Shown: positions 5,427 through 6,690 of the stretch, piece by piece
Layout: every line of letters starts with the position of its first letter
Numbering within the stretch: the stretch's first letter is position 1
DNA from: Bacteroidales bacterium UBA755
GTDB taxonomy: Bacteria > Bacteroidota > Bacteroidia > Bacteroidales > UBA932
Assembly (NCBI GenBank): GCA_002297815.1
Contig: DBKH01000088.1
Span: 1-6,690, forward strand
DNA: 6,690 nt
Direction of reading: 5' to 3'
Translations under genes and position numbers: made by a program
Notes under the pieces: model-generated
The model's database searches: none
Seen by the model: the letters and a program-made list of their open reading frames with translations, nothing else
Told to the model about the DNA's origin: nothing

Positions 5427-6690
5427 ATGGACAGGGGAGAGTTTTTCTACAAGCGTTTCAGGGACGGTTTCCCTTACGATTGCACTTCGGATCAGGATAA
5501 CCTGTTCCGGGAGATCGCTGATTTCGTGACGTGTGATGACGCTGACATTCTGGTGGTCAACGGGTATGCTGGCACGGGAAAGACTTCGGCCATCGCCGCG
5601 GTGATCCGGTCGTTTGACGATTTGAGGCCGAAACGGGCGGACAAGCAGCCTGTCGAAGCGCACCGGAATGCGGAAGAAGCAACCGATGAATACGAGGAAA
5701 TCTGCTACCTCCTCGCCCCCACTGGCCGCGCTGCCAAGGTCCTCTCCCTGTACGCTGACAAACCCGCCCGCACGATCCACAAATGCATCTACCGCCAGAA
5801 ATCTGTCGGTGATGACGGCTTCGGCCAGTTCTCCTTGGCTCCCAACAAACTCTCCCACAAACTCTTCATCGTGGACGAAGTCTCTCTGATCGGCATAGAT
5901 GACTCTCAGCGCCAAGGCACAACCCAATTCGGAACCGGAGACCTTCTGAAAGATCTTATTGAATATGTCCGCGCTGGCAATGACTGCCGCCTGATCCTGC
6001 TCGGAGACGACGCCCAGCTGCCCCCTGTCGGGATGGAAGCCTCACCGGCCCTCTCGAAGGAGTGCATGGACTGCTTTGGAGGAGTACGATATTGCTCTTT
6101 GACCCAAGTCGTCCGCCAACAGAAAGAGTCCGGGATCTTGCTCAATGCCACCAAGTTGCGGGAACTCATCGCCTCTGACCTCTACGGTGACGGAATGTTC
6201 ACCCCGGACGAGATAGGGCTGACAGTGGACGGCTTCGATGATGTCGTTCGGATCACCGGCGGAGAGCTCATCGACACCCTGAACTCGGCATATTTTTCTG
6301 AATATTCAAAAGACGACACCGTGGTGCTCTGCCGCTCCAACAAGCGCGCGAACCGCTACAACGCCGGCATCCGAGCCCAGGTCTTCTACGACGAGGAACG
6401 TTTGGTCCGTGGCGAGAAACTGATGATCGTGAAGAACTGCTACCAGTTCCTCAATGACGTCAAAGGAATGGACTACATCGCCAACGGTGACATCTCCAAG
6501 TTGGTGTCCATCAGGAATTTCGAGGAACGCTACGGCCTCCATTTCGCCGATGCCCGCCTTTCGTTCCCGGACTACGATGACACCGAGATCGTCGCCAAAG
6601 TCTGTCTGGACACCCTTGAGTCCGAGTCCGCCTCGCTTAGCTACGAGCAGCAGAACCAACTCTACAATGGAGTCAACGAGGACTACGCTG
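5427..6690 (+). CDS. RecD/Pif1-like superfamily 1 DNA helicase (AAA family ATPase), 3' end outside window
   Basis: The frame is open from the ATG at 5427 to the window edge, giving 421 residues. It resembles a Bacteroidales family of roughly 470-residue COG0507-type ATPases, so perhaps 50-80 residues are missing. Motifs in order are Walker A GYAGTGKT (46-53), Ia LAPTGRAAK (96-104) followed by TIHKCIYR (116-123), Walker B LFIVDEVSLI (146-155), and motif III LILLGDDAQLPPVG (189-202). Then come LTQVVRQ (225-231) with a likely arginine finger Arg230, and VVLCRSNKRANRYNAGIR (299-316). The C-terminal motifs carrying the HKAQG-type signature should lie beyond the edge. Such enzymes move 5'-3' on single-stranded DNA in repair or replication; the exact role of this one is unknown. 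A charged segment at 68-91 appears to be an insertion. The ATG is 4 nt after the trkH stop, so it is co-transcribed, though no functional link to potassium transport is evident. Confidence 0.9.
   Translation, partial: MDRGEFFYKRFRDGFPYDCTSDQDNLFREIADFVTCDDADILVVNGYAGTGKTSAIAAVIRSFDDLRPKRADKQPVEAHRNAEEATDEYEEICYLLAPTGRAAKVLSLYADKPARTIHKCIYRQKSVGDDGFGQFSLAPNKLSHKLFIVDEVSLIGIDDSQRQGTTQFGTGDLLKDLIEYVRAGNDCRLILLGDDAQLPPVGMEASPALSKECMDCFGGVRYCSLTQVVRQQKESGILLNATKLRELIASDLYGDGMFTPDEIGLTVDGFDDVVRITGGELIDTLNSAYFSEYSKDDTVVLCRSNKRANRYNAGIRAQVFYDEERLVRGEKLMIVKNCYQFLNDVKGMDYIANGDISKLVSIRNFEERYGLHFADARLSFPDYDDTEIVAKVCLDTLESESASLSYEQQNQLYNGVNEDYA

Noticed and set aside
5403..5927. 174-residue minus-strand frame opposite the helicase gene
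   Set aside because: It is antisense to the Walker A and B region of a clear helicase and has no recognisable domain of its own.
6306..6659. 117-residue minus-strand frame near the right edge
   Set aside because: It is the complement of conserved helicase codons; its valine- and glycine-rich composition is a by-product.
1..6690. CRISPR array, insertion sequence, toxin-antitoxin or phage-defence module
   Set aside because: There are no regularly spaced direct repeats, no transposase or integrase frames and no defence-type domain. The helicase belongs to a widespread chromosomal family.

Overview
The window looks like ordinary chromosomal DNA from a member of the Bacteroidota, most likely the order Bacteroidales. 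The proteins resemble the Bacteroidales forms of their families as I remember them. There is a perfect TAnnTTTG -7 promoter element (3034-3041). Starts are generally preceded by A-rich DNA rather than strong Shine-Dalgarno sequences. I cannot fix the genus. All genes are on the + strand.

Region 1 (1-2431) is the end of a branched-chain amino acid operon. It holds the last 113 residues of LeuD, then LeuB overlapping it by 32 nt, then a class II branched-chain aminotransferase 9 nt further on. LeuD isomerises isopropylmalate together with LeuC, LeuB oxidises it, and IlvE transaminates the resulting 2-ketoisocaproate to leucine. The promoter and leuC must lie upstream of the window.

Region 2 (2432-3064) is a 633-nt gap without a convincing protein gene. 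Its first ~210 nt are balanced in composition and can fold. Two inverted repeats follow, then a strong hairpin terminator with T-rich DNA on both strands, then AT-rich DNA ending in a Bacteroides-type promoter.

Region 3 (3065-6690) is a tight second operon with gaps of 12 and 4 nt. Gene one encodes a two-pass membrane protein with an extracytoplasmic helical domain and a HAMP-like cytoplasmic stub but no output domain. Gene two is a TrkH-type potassium transporter subunit. Gene three is a RecD/Pif1-like superfamily 1 helicase that runs off the right edge.

I do not see a clearly new defence, mobile or CRISPR system. The observations most worth a second look are the output-less HAMP-like protein beside TrkH, the foldable and repeat-bearing intergenic region with a possible very short minus-strand transcription unit, and residue changes at functional positions in LeuB and TrkH.
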